Source: Duganella sp. CF458 (GTDB taxonomy: Bacteria; Pseudomonadota; Gammaproteobacteria; Burkholderiales; Burkholderiaceae_D). Taken from it: DNA of 64,000 bases. The notes under the pieces are model-generated. The model saw nothing but the letters and a program-made list of their open reading frames with translations, was not told where the DNA came from and searched no databases. The stretch's first letter is position 1. Every line of letters begins with the position of its first letter. A program made the position numbers and the translations under genes. Shown piece after piece: positions 9,781-16,771 of this stretch. The stretch covers positions 62,001 to 126,000 of the forward strand of contig NZ_FOOF01000018.1 of NCBI RefSeq assembly GCF_900113115.1, given 5' to 3'.

Positions 9781-9813
9781 CATGTGTTGGCCTGATCGAG
9801 TCAGGTTGCGACA

Positions 9814-10005
9814 GTGACATCATACCTATCGGACGTGTCCGTGCTACTTGGGGAGTGCCAATATCGATATTGCTCCGTAATGTGGTATCAAGACCAATTA
9901 GTTCCTGACATATCAGGAATCTTTTCTGAATGGGCTGCTGGCATCGACTGGACTAGCGCAGTTGACTCTTTGCCGTCCGTTAGGGAACCTACAGCCCAGA
10001 CCTGA
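9814..10005 (+). CDS. Possible small hypothetical protein, weakly supported
   Basis: A GTG-initiated frame of 63 codons follows the cupin gene by 33 bp on the same strand. The peptide is compositionally protein-like (WYQDQLVPDISGIFSEW) and has no obvious antisense alternative, but it has no clear ribosome binding site and no recognised family. It may be spurious or a gene remnant. The remainder of the gap up to 10075 shows nothing else. Confidence 0.25.
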   Translation: MTSYLSDVSVLLGECQYRYCSVMWYQDQLVPDISGIFSEWAAGIDWTSAVDSLPSVREPTAQT

Positions 10006-10075
10006 TGTCCGCAATGGGGCGACTGCTGCCGGTCATCGGGCACGATCTGCCTGGTCGAGGCTGAGCCAGTGCACA

Positions 10076-10402
10076 TTAGCGCTGCGTTGCATCGCTATCG
10101 AAATGGAGCATGTGCTCGACATGCACCTTGATCTCACCATTCAGGCTGGCGAGCTCTGAACGCAACTCGCGCGCTGATTCGTCACCGATGCCTTTGACGG
10201 TAATACAGTGCTCGTAGCAGCCAGCGCGACGCGAGATCACCCATTTTTCGATTTGGGCGTTGGAGTTTTTCAGGGTTGATTCCAGTTGGCCGGCAACGGG
10301 TTCATTCGTCCCAAGCGAGAGATGGAACGTATGGGTCATGCGGAATTGGTTGCGCCATGCGCTGATGTCGAGGGACGGGGCGTGGGAGGTATGAGTTGTC
10401 AT
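10076..10402 (-). CDS. Conserved-looking small protein of unknown function
   Basis: A 108-residue protein beginning MTTHTSHAPS. The start was chosen because CTCTCAGGAGAAACC, with a strong AGGAG, immediately precedes this ATG; a longer upstream reading frame lacks a site. The body (QFRMTHTFHLSLGTNEPVAG, CYEHCITVKGIGDESARELR, NGEIKVHVEHMLHF) alternates strands and helices like a small ACT- or ferredoxin-like fold, but this is inference only. It is soluble with no signal peptide. It lies alone between less GC-rich intergenic stretches. Confidence 0.65.
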   Translation of the reverse strand: MTTHTSHAPSLDISAWRNQFRMTHTFHLSLGTNEPVAGQLESTLKNSNAQIEKWVISRRAGCYEHCITVKGIGDESARELRSELASLNGEIKVHVEHMLHFDSDATQR

Positions 10403-10684
10403 GGTTTCTCCTGAGAGCTTGGCCCGATTCGGAGCAAACCATGTCGCGCCCGCTTCGTTGCCGTTAATAGGCCGCATCGCCGTGATGGCTTCCACCTTGC
10501 CCGGGAGAGGCAGGTTGGCGTCGGTTAAACCGACTCTTGATGCTGAATAGTTGATAACAAACTCGTTAAACGAATTTCGTTATACAGAACATGTGTTCAA
10601 TATAGCGGAATTTTTTGAGCTCGGCAACAGGTCATTTGAATGACCGGCCAAGCGTCGACATTTTGTGCGGGTGGCACATGTTTC
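10403..10684. other. Intergenic region, no gene seen
   Basis: This is the leader of the minus-strand small gene, followed by an AT-rich block (about 10540-10615, with AACGAATTTCGTT) that could hold its promoter. Apparent short frames here do not look like proteins. Confidence 0.4.
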
Positions 10685-11020
10685 TCAGATAAGGATGATG
10701 CCAGCCACGAATGCCAGCGGCGTGGCACACGCGATCGCGGCGATTTCCAGTAGTCGTTTTCCAGGCCGTGGCTTTGCCATCCTGCGATACCCAATGAGCC
10801 CAAGCAGTACGGCGGTGCCCGAAAATGCAGCGGTAACGGCGGCGCAAAAAGAGAGCAGCAAGACTATTCCAGTCCCGCAAACAAAGCCGCCGTTACCGGC
10901 TTGCTCTTGCGCCCACTGTGAAAACAGCCAATTCTGGTAAAAAAAGTAGGCAAATGGCATTACGGACGTGGCGGCGAATGCCAGCGACCAGAATCTGAAC
11001 GACTTTATTTTTACGAGCAC
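10685..11020 (-). CDS. Hypothetical small membrane protein
   Basis: A 111-residue protein with three predicted transmembrane segments: about residues 10-31 (FWSLAFAATSVMPFAYFFYQ), 50-77 (GIVLLLSFCAAVTAAFSG onward) and 92-111 (LEIAAIACATPLAFVAGIIL), separated by a short basic loop RRMAKPRPGKR. No family was recognised. It begins 6 bp after the end of the GNAT gene on the same strand, so the two probably form an operon. Confidence 0.65.
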   Translation of the reverse strand: MLVKIKSFRFWSLAFAATSVMPFAYFFYQNWLFSQWAQEQAGNGGFVCGTGIVLLLSFCAAVTAAFSGTAVLLGLIGYRRMAKPRPGKRLLEIAAIACATPLAFVAGIILI

Positions 11021-11026
11021 GGTGAT

Positions 11027-11692
11027 TTAGGGGGAAACAGGAAGTACCGCGGTCGACCACGGCGAGATGACGCTCCAGCCGAGGCGGGTATAGAGCGCAC
11101 GTCCATCCTCGGTTGCCACGAGGAGGCGCTCATTGATGCCGGCACTGACGGCGAGGGAGTCCAGGGACTGCATGACGACGCTGCCAAGGCCGCGGCGCCG
11201 ATGGGATTCTGCTGTTTCGATCTGGTCGAATATGGCGGTCTGGCCGTGCAGCACAATGCGCCCGGAAGCGGCGAGTTCTCCGTTTTCGTGAATCACTTTA
11301 ACGACGTGCGCGCCGTGCTGGTTTTCGAAAGAGGTCTGATAGCCTTGGGGCATAGGCAGATTGCCCGGTGCTGCTGCAGGTCCCATCATGAGGTAGCCGG
11401 GACTTTCAACGTTCCAGCGCGCTGGCAGCGCTTGCCGCAAGACTTCAGGCTCAACGGCTGCTTTGAGGAAAATGAAGGGATCGCGTATGCCGTCGGCGCA
11501 GGCTTGTAGCGCGTGTCCTGCATCGAGAAATACGTGGCGCCGCAACTGTTCCGGCTTTCCTACTTCAACCACCAGGCCGCCATCCAGGGGGTGCGGCAAG
11601 GGAGCTCCCCGCGACAAACTCCAGCCAGTGAGCCAGCGCTCGATCAATGCATTATCTACAGTCTTCAATCCGCGCTCTCTGTCCTCGCTCAA
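11027..11692 (-). CDS. GNAT-family N-acetyltransferase
   Basis: A 221-residue acetyl-CoA-dependent transferase. The C-terminal half carries the GNAT core: ELAASGRIVLHGQTAIFDQIETAESHRRRGLGSVVMQSL contains the motif A pyrophosphate loop HRRRGLGS, and a following strand-helix ends in LYTRLGWSV, typical motif B. The N-terminal half is divergent and may be substrate specific. No ATG is available. The first TTG is given, but a TTG 24 bp further in, preceded by AGAGAGCGCGGA, is an alternative. It is co-oriented with a small membrane protein gene downstream. Confidence 0.8.
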   Translation of the reverse strand: MSEDRERGLKTVDNALIERWLTGWSLSRGAPLPHPLDGGLVVEVGKPEQLRRHVFLDAGHALQACADGIRDPFIFLKAAVEPEVLRQALPARWNVESPGYLMMGPAAAPGNLPMPQGYQTSFENQHGAHVVKVIHENGELAASGRIVLHGQTAIFDQIETAESHRRRGLGSVVMQSLDSLAVSAGINERLLVATEDGRALYTRLGWSVISPWSTAVLPVSP

Positions 11693-11849
11693 TGTTGCAC
11701 TCGAGTGTAACAGGGGTAGAAAGGTCTTGCATTTGTAGTGTAGTTACATCGTTGATTGCGCAATGTAGTTGAGTTAACCATAGCTAAGGCGCAGAATCGA
11801 CTCGCTACCAAGTAGCAAAAATACATAAATCAAGAATAGGGAGACATTC

Positions 11850-14150
11850 ATGAACCTTCGCCGTGCCCTTCGGGTGGCGATGCTGGGCTGCGCTTTGTCG
11901 GGTAGTCCGGTCGTCGACGCCGCCATCAATGCCAGCAACCTTGGCGCCGCCTACGACGCCACCAAGTCCAGCATCAACTTCAAGATTTACTCCAGCCGTG
12001 CCACTCGTATCGACCTGTATCTGTACAGCGCCGCCACAGGCCAGCAGGAAAAAGTCAGCTTGCCGTTGACCCTCGGCACCGGCGGCATCTGGAGCCGGAA
12101 CGTCACGAGCAGCCAATTGGCCAGCTACGGCATCACCGGCACGGTCTACTACGGCTATCGTGCCTGGGGGGCAAACTGGCCGTACAACGCTACCTGGACC
12201 AAGGGCTCGTCGACGGGCTTCATTACCGACGTCGACGCCAGCGGCAACCGCTTCAACCCCAATAAATTGCTGACCGACCCGTATGCGCTGGAAATCAGCC
12301 ACGATCCGACCACCGCCACCATGAGCAATGGCACGATCTACGCCAGCGGCGCCCTGTACCGCAGTATCGATAGCGGAAGCAGTGCACCGAAAGGCATCGT
12401 GCTACAGGGCGATACCCAGTCGGTCGGCACCAGGCCGACCCGCGCCTTCAAGGACGACATCGTGTACGAAGCCCATGTGCGCGGACTGACCAGGAATGAC
12501 AGCAGCATCACGGCCGCCTACCGCGGTACCTACAAAGGCGCCGGCCTGAAAGCACCATACCTGGCCAGCCTAGGCGTGACCGCTGTCGAATTCCTGCCGG
12601 TGCAGGAGACCCAGAACGACACCAACGATGCCGATCCGAACTCCAACACAGGCGACAACTACTGGGGCTACATGACCCTGAACTACTTCGCGCCCGATCG
12701 CCGCTACAGCTACGACAAAACGGCCGGCGGTCCGACGCGCGAGTTCAAGGAAATGGTGAAAGCCTTCCACGACAACGGCATCAAGGTGTATATCGACGTG
12801 GTCTACAACCACACGGGCGAGGGCGGTCAGTGGACCGCCAGCGACAAGACCACCTACAACATTTATGGCATGCGCGGGTTGGATAACCCGACCTACTACT
12901 CGCTGACCAGCGATCTCCAGAATTCCTGGGACAACACCGGCGTGGGCGGCAACTACAACACCCGCAACACGGTGGCGCAGAACCTGATCGTCGATTCGCT
13001 GGCGTATTGGCGCGACAAGCTGGGCGTGGACGGTTTCCGCTACGACCTGGCCTCGGTGCTGGGCAACAGCTGCCAGCATGGCTGCTTCAACTTCGACAAG
13101 ACGGACAGCGGCAATGCGCTGAACCGCATTGTGGCGGAATTGGCGCCACGCGCGGCGACCGGCGGCAGCGGCGTTGACCATATCGCCGAACCGTGGGCGA
13201 TCGGCGGCAACTCCTACCAGGTCGGCGGCTTCCCGGCCGGCTGGATGGAGTGGAACGGCATCTACCGCGACGCGATCCGCCAGGACCAGAACAAGATGGG
13301 GCAGGTGGCGGTCACGCCGGGCACCCTGGCTACGCGCTTCTCGGGCTCCAGCGATCTGTATGGCGACGATGGGCGCAAGCCATGGCATTCGGTGAACTTC
13401 GTCACCGCGCACGATGGCTTCACACTCAAGGACCTGTATAGCTGCAATGCGAAGAACAACAGCCAAGCCTGGCCCTACGGTCCAAGCGACGGCGGCGAAG
13501 ACAACAACAATAGCTGGGACCAGGGCGGCGTAGCGAGCGACCAGCGCAAGGCAGCGCGCAACGGCATTGCCCTGATGCTGTTGTCGGGCGGCGTGCCGAT
13601 GATGGTTGGAGGCGACGAATCGCTGCGCAGCATCAACTGCAACAACAATCCCTATAACCTGGACTCCATCGCCACCTGGCAGAACTGGAGCTGGACTTCC
13701 GACCAGTCCAACTTCCAGTCCTTCACCAAAGGCCTGACCGCTTTCCGCAAGGCCCATCCTGCGCTACGGCCGGCCAACTTCTATTCATCGACGGACGGCA
13801 ACGGCAACGTGATGGAGCAACTGCGCTGGTTCAAGCCGGATGGTGCGGTAGCCGATGCGGCCTACTTCAACGACAGCAATAACCACGCGATCGCGTGGCG
13901 CATCGACGGTAGCGAATTTGGCGACAGTGCCGCCGCCATCTACGTCGCCTACAACGGCTGGAGTGGCAACGTGAACTTCACGCTGCCGTGGCCGGGTGCA
14001 GGCAAGAGCTGGTACCGCGTGACCGACACCTGCACCTGGGCCGAAGGCGCCGGCCAGGTTCGCACGCCGGGCGCGGAAGACTTCATCGGCGGCGAGAACT
14101 ACGCCTACGGAGTCTGCGGCCGCGGCTTGCTGCTGCTGATTGCGAAATAG
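11850..14150 (+). CDS. Secreted isoamylase (GH13 glycogen/amylopectin debranching enzyme)
   Basis: This enzyme hydrolyses alpha-1,6 branch points in glycogen or amylopectin. The 766-residue product has a signal peptide (about 1-25, ending VVDA), an N-terminal CBM48-like domain (ASNLGAAYDATKSSINFKIYS) and a GH13 barrel. The catalytic residues are visible: nucleophile Asp399 in GFRYDLASVLG, acid Glu447 in HIAEPWAIGG, and Asp522 in TAHDGFTLKD. Architecture and sequence closely resemble the classical secreted Pseudomonas isoamylase, including YYGYRAWGANWPY and GGPTREFKEMVKAFH. An AGGGAGAC site precedes the ATG. The upstream gap contains a small ATTGCGCAAT palindrome (11755-11764) that might bind a regulator. 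The gene stands alone. Confidence 0.93.
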   Translation: MNLRRALRVAMLGCALSGSPVVDAAINASNLGAAYDATKSSINFKIYSSRATRIDLYLYSAATGQQEKVSLPLTLGTGGIWSRNVTSSQLASYGITGTVYYGYRAWGANWPYNATWTKGSSTGFITDVDASGNRFNPNKLLTDPYALEISHDPTTATMSNGTIYASGALYRSIDSGSSAPKGIVLQGDTQSVGTRPTRAFKDDIVYEAHVRGLTRNDSSITAAYRGTYKGAGLKAPYLASLGVTAVEFLPVQETQNDTNDADPNSNTGDNYWGYMTLNYFAPDRRYSYDKTAGGPTREFKEMVKAFHDNGIKVYIDVVYNHTGEGGQWTASDKTTYNIYGMRGLDNPTYYSLTSDLQNSWDNTGVGGNYNTRNTVAQNLIVDSLAYWRDKLGVDGFRYDLASVLGNSCQHGCFNFDKTDSGNALNRIVAELAPRAATGGSGVDHIAEPWAIGGNSYQVGGFPAGWMEWNGIYRDAIRQDQNKMGQVAVTPGTLATRFSGSSDLYGDDGRKPWHSVNFVTAHDGFTLKDLYSCNAKNNSQAWPYGPSDGGEDNNNSWDQGGVASDQRKAARNGIALMLLSGGVPMMVGGDESLRSINCNNNPYNLDSIATWQNWSWTSDQSNFQSFTKGLTAFRKAHPALRPANFYSSTDGNGNVMEQLRWFKPDGAVADAAYFNDSNNHAIAWRIDGSEFGDSAAAIYVAYNGWSGNVNFTLPWPGAGKSWYRVTDTCTWAEGAGQVRTPGAEDFIGGENYAYGVCGRGLLLLIAK

Positions 14151-14154
14151 AATC

Positions 14155-14193
14155 AAATGTCCACCTCGGGGTCAGGAACCAGGTGGACATTTT
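14155..14193 (+). terminator. Hairpin terminator of the isoamylase gene with GGGGTCAGG loop
   Basis: Perfect 12-bp arms AAATGTCCACCT (14155-14166) and AGGTGGACATTT (14181-14192) flank a 14-nt loop CGGGGTCAGGAACC. It begins 5 bp after the isoamylase stop and lies between convergent genes, so it may terminate both strands. The loop motif GGGGTCAG recurs in the palindrome at 16705-16759. Confidence 0.7.
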
Positions 14194-14194
14194 C

Positions 14195-14545
14195 TTAGCG
14201 GCCGGGCTGCTGGCCGGTGGGCGGGGTGGAGGTGCCGGGGACGTTGGCCGGGCTATCGGCGGGAGTCGCGCCGCTGGTCGGGGCTGTCGGCTGGGAGCCC
14301 TGCGTGGCGGCGCTGCCGCCACTGGCGCCACTGGTGGAATTGCCGGCACCGGTGGCAGGCGGGCTTGGAAGCGCAGACTCCGGTGCTGGCGCCGTGCCGG
14401 TGCCGCCGGTATCCGGCGTGGTCTTGGTTCCGAGGCCCGTCGGCGGATTGGCAGGGCTTTCGGCGTTATGTTTGCTGCAGGCCGGCAGTGCGGCTGCAAG
14501 CAGGGCGCCCAGCATCAGGGCGCCCGCGCGGTGAAGGATCGGCAT
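14195..14545 (-). CDS. Small Pro/Thr/Gly-rich lipoprotein
   Basis: A 116-residue protein with a lipoprotein signal peptide: charged start, hydrophobic GALMLGALLAAAL and lipobox LPAC, giving Cys23 as the lipidated residue. The mature part is low-complexity Ser/Thr/Pro/Gly/Ala and probably disordered, perhaps a surface spacer. A GGAGG site lies 7 bp before the ATG. It starts 15 bp after the stop of a related lipoprotein gene, so the pair looks like a tandem duplication and is last in a four-gene minus-strand run with nnrD. Function is unknown. Confidence 0.75.
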   Translation of the reverse strand: MPILHRAGALMLGALLAAALPACSKHNAESPANPPTGLGTKTTPDTGGTGTAPAPESALPSPPATGAGNSTSGASGGSAATQGSQPTAPTSGATPADSPANVPGTSTPPTGQQPGR

Positions 14546-14560
14546 GGCTTGGCCTCCGCG

Positions 14561-14920
14561 TCAATAAGTTGGGCGGCGGTCGCGCTGCATATCCTTCTGG
14601 TCGGTCTTGTCAGGCACGTTGGCGGGCAGCTGGCCGGCGCCGGTAGTGCCTTGCGTACCGCTGTTGCCGCTGGTGCCTGGCGTGGTGCCGGTGGCTGGCG
14701 GTGTCGTGGTGTCTGGCGGCGGCATCACCGTGTCGGAGGGCGGCGTGGTTGGCGCGACAGGTGCGGGTTCGGGAGTGGCCGGTGGCGGCGTAGGGGCCGT
14801 GGTTTCCGGTGCTGTTACCGGCGCCGGCACAGTGTCCTCCGCGCGGTTTTTACAGCCGGCGATGCCGGCGGCAAGGGCTGCGCCCAGCAACAGGGCGCCT
14901 GCTTTGCTCATGGTGTTCAT
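14561..14920 (-). CDS. Small Pro/Thr-rich lipoprotein, paralogue of its neighbour
   Basis: A 119-residue lipoprotein with signal GALLLGAALAAGIAGC (lipobox AGC, Cys23), followed by a Pro/Thr/Glu-rich disordered tail (PETTAPTPPPATPEPAP) and a short charged C-terminus DKTDQKDMQRDRRPTY. The signal sequence and the ANVPDK/ANVPGT stretch resemble the following gene, indicating duplication. AAAGGA precedes the start and sits just after the end of nnrD, so expression probably comes from the nnrD transcript. Function is unknown. Confidence 0.75.
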   Translation of the reverse strand: MNTMSKAGALLLGAALAAGIAGCKNRAEDTVPAPVTAPETTAPTPPPATPEPAPVAPTTPPSDTVMPPPDTTTPPATGTTPGTSGNSGTQGTTGAGQLPANVPDKTDQKDMQRDRRPTY

Positions 14921-14932
14921 TTTGAAATCCTT

Positions 14933-15856
14933 TCATTGGGCAGCCAGCACTCGCAACAATGCCGGTACTTCAGCTGCAATTTCACGCGCCAGATAGCCCA
15001 GCGGGCCGCAACGCAGCGCAAGTTGTTCGCCGGCCGCCGCATGCAGCACTACGCCCCAGGCCGCAGCCTGTTCCAGCGAAGCGCCGCGCGCCAACAGTCC
15101 GGCGATGATGCCGGCCAGGGTGTCCCCTGATCCGGAGATGGCCAGGCCGGCATTGCCGCCCTGGTGTTGCCACAGCTTGCCGTCCGGCGTCGCCAGCACC
15201 GTAGTCGCGCCTTTCAGTGCAACCACCGCATTCCAGCGCTCGGCGGCGGCTTGTGCCGCGCCCTGCGGTTCCTGTTCGATATTGCTGCGCACGCCGCCTG
15301 TCAGGCGCGCCAGTTCGCCGGCATGGGGTGTCAGCAGCACAGGCGTGGAAAAACGGAAGTGCTCCCAATCGACTGCTTCGTCCAGCAAATGCGGTTCGCC
15401 ACGCGGGTGGACCGTACACATGGCGGTGGCATCGAGCACGATGGGGATCTCGCTGAAGCGCTGCAGCAGCTGTTGTACCAGTTCCACGCAACTGCTTTCA
15501 TCCTCCATGCCGGGGCCGACCAGCAAGGCATCGGCCTTGCCTGCCAGCTCGGCGAGGCGGCGCGTGCTGTCGGCCTGGAATCCGTGGCCCGGCGTTTCGC
15601 CGAGGCTGATGACCCGTGCTTCGGGGATGGCTGCGCCGACATGCGGCGCTACGCTGGCCGCGGTGGCGATAGTCAGTTTGCCAGCGCCGGCGCGCAAGGC
15701 TGCTTCGGCGGCCAGGATGGCGGCGCCCGGCATTTCCGCCGACCCGGCCACCACCAGCACGTGGCCGCGCGCTTCCTTGTCGCCGTCGAAGCCGGGTTGC
15801 GGCAATGGCCAGTCGCGTAGCAGGGCGGGATTCAGTTCGATCGGGGCGTGGCTCAT
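14933..15856 (-). CDS. nnrD: ADP-dependent NAD(P)H-hydrate dehydratase
   Basis: This repair enzyme dehydrates S-NAD(P)HX back to NAD(P)H. The 307-residue protein matches the CARKD/NnrD family: HVLVVAGSAEMPGAAILAAEAALRAGAGK at the N-terminus, LLVGPGM, LTPHAGELARLTG, LKGATTV and the nucleotide-binding GNAGLAISGSGDTLAGIIAG. The epimerase (NnrE) domain fused to it in many bacteria is absent, so NAD(P)HX epimerisation must be encoded elsewhere. The chosen ATG overlaps the stop of the upstream phosphatase gene by four bases (ATGA), which indicates translational coupling. Confidence 0.92.
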   Translation of the reverse strand: MSHAPIELNPALLRDWPLPQPGFDGDKEARGHVLVVAGSAEMPGAAILAAEAALRAGAGKLTIATAASVAPHVGAAIPEARVISLGETPGHGFQADSTRRLAELAGKADALLVGPGMEDESSCVELVQQLLQRFSEIPIVLDATAMCTVHPRGEPHLLDEAVDWEHFRFSTPVLLTPHAGELARLTGGVRSNIEQEPQGAAQAAAERWNAVVALKGATTVLATPDGKLWQHQGGNAGLAISGSGDTLAGIIAGLLARGASLEQAAAWGVVLHAAAGEQLALRCGPLGYLAREIAAEVPALLRVLAAQ

Positions 15857-16617
15857 GGTTTTGGCGCGGCCGGGATGTCCGGCTTGTCGGTGACGGGAGT
15901 ACCGCTTTCTTTCAGCGGCGCGACGAAGTTTTCCAGTTCCAGGACCAGCTTGCCGCGTTTGCCCGCTTGCGGGTCGAACTGGTAGGAGGTGACGCCGCAG
16001 TTGGGCACATCGGCGGCGCGGTCGATGGCGAGGATGGTTTCTTCGTCCATCCGCTCGACCAGGTAGCGGAAGCAGTTCACGATGACCTGGTGGCCGATGA
16101 TCAGCACGCGCTCTCGGCGGTACTCGCGGGTGATGGTGTCGAGTACGCTGCGCAGGCGCAGGATCACGTCGCACCAGCTTTCGCCGCCCGGTGGGCGGAA
16201 GTAGAACTTGCCGACGTGTTTGCGCTGCGCCGCCAGGTCGGGGTATTTATCCGCGATGCCCAGCGGCGTGAGGCGGTCGGTGATGCCGAATTCTTTTTCG
16301 CGCAGGCGTTCGTCGGAGACCACCGCCAGCATGTCTTCAGGGCCGAGGCACTGCAGCACGGCTTGCGCTGTGGCCTGCGCGCGCAGGTAAGGCGAGTACA
16401 GCACGACATTGGGCTGCTGTCCGGCTGGCAGGGCCGCGAACCACTGTGCCAGCGCGTCGGCCTGGCGCAAGCCAAGTTCGGAAAGGGGGACATCGACATC
16501 GCGCTCGGCAATGTCGATTAGCAACTCATTGGCAGCCGTGGCGGCGTCGCGCGCCACGTTGCCGGCGCTCTGGCCGTGCCGCACGAGCCAGATCTTTTGC
16601 GGCCATTTTTGCTCCAT
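15853..16617 (-). CDS. Histidine phosphatase family protein
   Basis: A 254-residue cytoplasmic member of the phosphoglycerate mutase-like histidine phosphatase superfamily. The phosphohistidine motif is KIWLVRHGQSAGN near the N-terminus. Further core elements are LSELGLRQADALAQ, SPYLRAQATAQ with its phosphate-binding Arg, and the second catalytic His in VLIIGHQVIVN. The substrate cannot be deduced; sugar phosphates or nucleotides are possible. AAAGG precedes this ATG, which is preferred to a longer upstream frame. It is translationally coupled to nnrD. Confidence 0.85.
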   Translation of the reverse strand: MEQKWPQKIWLVRHGQSAGNVARDAATAANELLIDIAERDVDVPLSELGLRQADALAQWFAALPAGQQPNVVLYSPYLRAQATAQAVLQCLGPEDMLAVVSDERLREKEFGITDRLTPLGIADKYPDLAAQRKHVGKFYFRPPGGESWCDVILRLRSVLDTITREYRRERVLIIGHQVIVNCFRYLVERMDEETILAIDRAADVPNCGVTSYQFDPQAGKRGKLVLELENFVAPLKESGTPVTDKPDIPAAPKP

Positions 16618-16704
16618 CGCATACCTTTCGGTGGATAGCCAAAAGCTTATGGTAAGCGAAAGCGATGGCGGGGCGGCACACAATCCCCTCCAGCAAGTTC
16701 AATG

Positions 16705-16759
16705 GCCGAGCCCGTGTCCCACCGTGGGGTCAGACCCCACGGTGGGACACGGGCTCGGC
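16705..16759. repeat. Perfect 26-bp inverted repeat with central GGGGTCAGACCCC
   Basis: Arms of 26 bp (16705-16730 and 16734-16759) are exact reverse complements around the 3-nt centre CAG. The core reads GTGGGGTCAGACCCCAC. It lies 12 bp after the pectate lyase/pectinesterase stop, where it may act as terminator of that operon, although no T tract follows. Its length and exactness suggest a mobile or REP-like palindromic element. The GGGGTCAG core also occurs in the hairpin loop at 14168-14175. Confidence 0.85.
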
Positions 16760-16771
16760 TGGTGCGGCTTG

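Noticed and set aside
10396..10500. Possible glycine-type riboswitch before the 108-residue gene
   Set aside because: CTCTCAGG and GGAGCAAACC-like pieces on or near the leader recall the aptamer, but the order is wrong, the paired stems do not form, and CTCTCAGGAGAAACC is simply the ribosome binding site.
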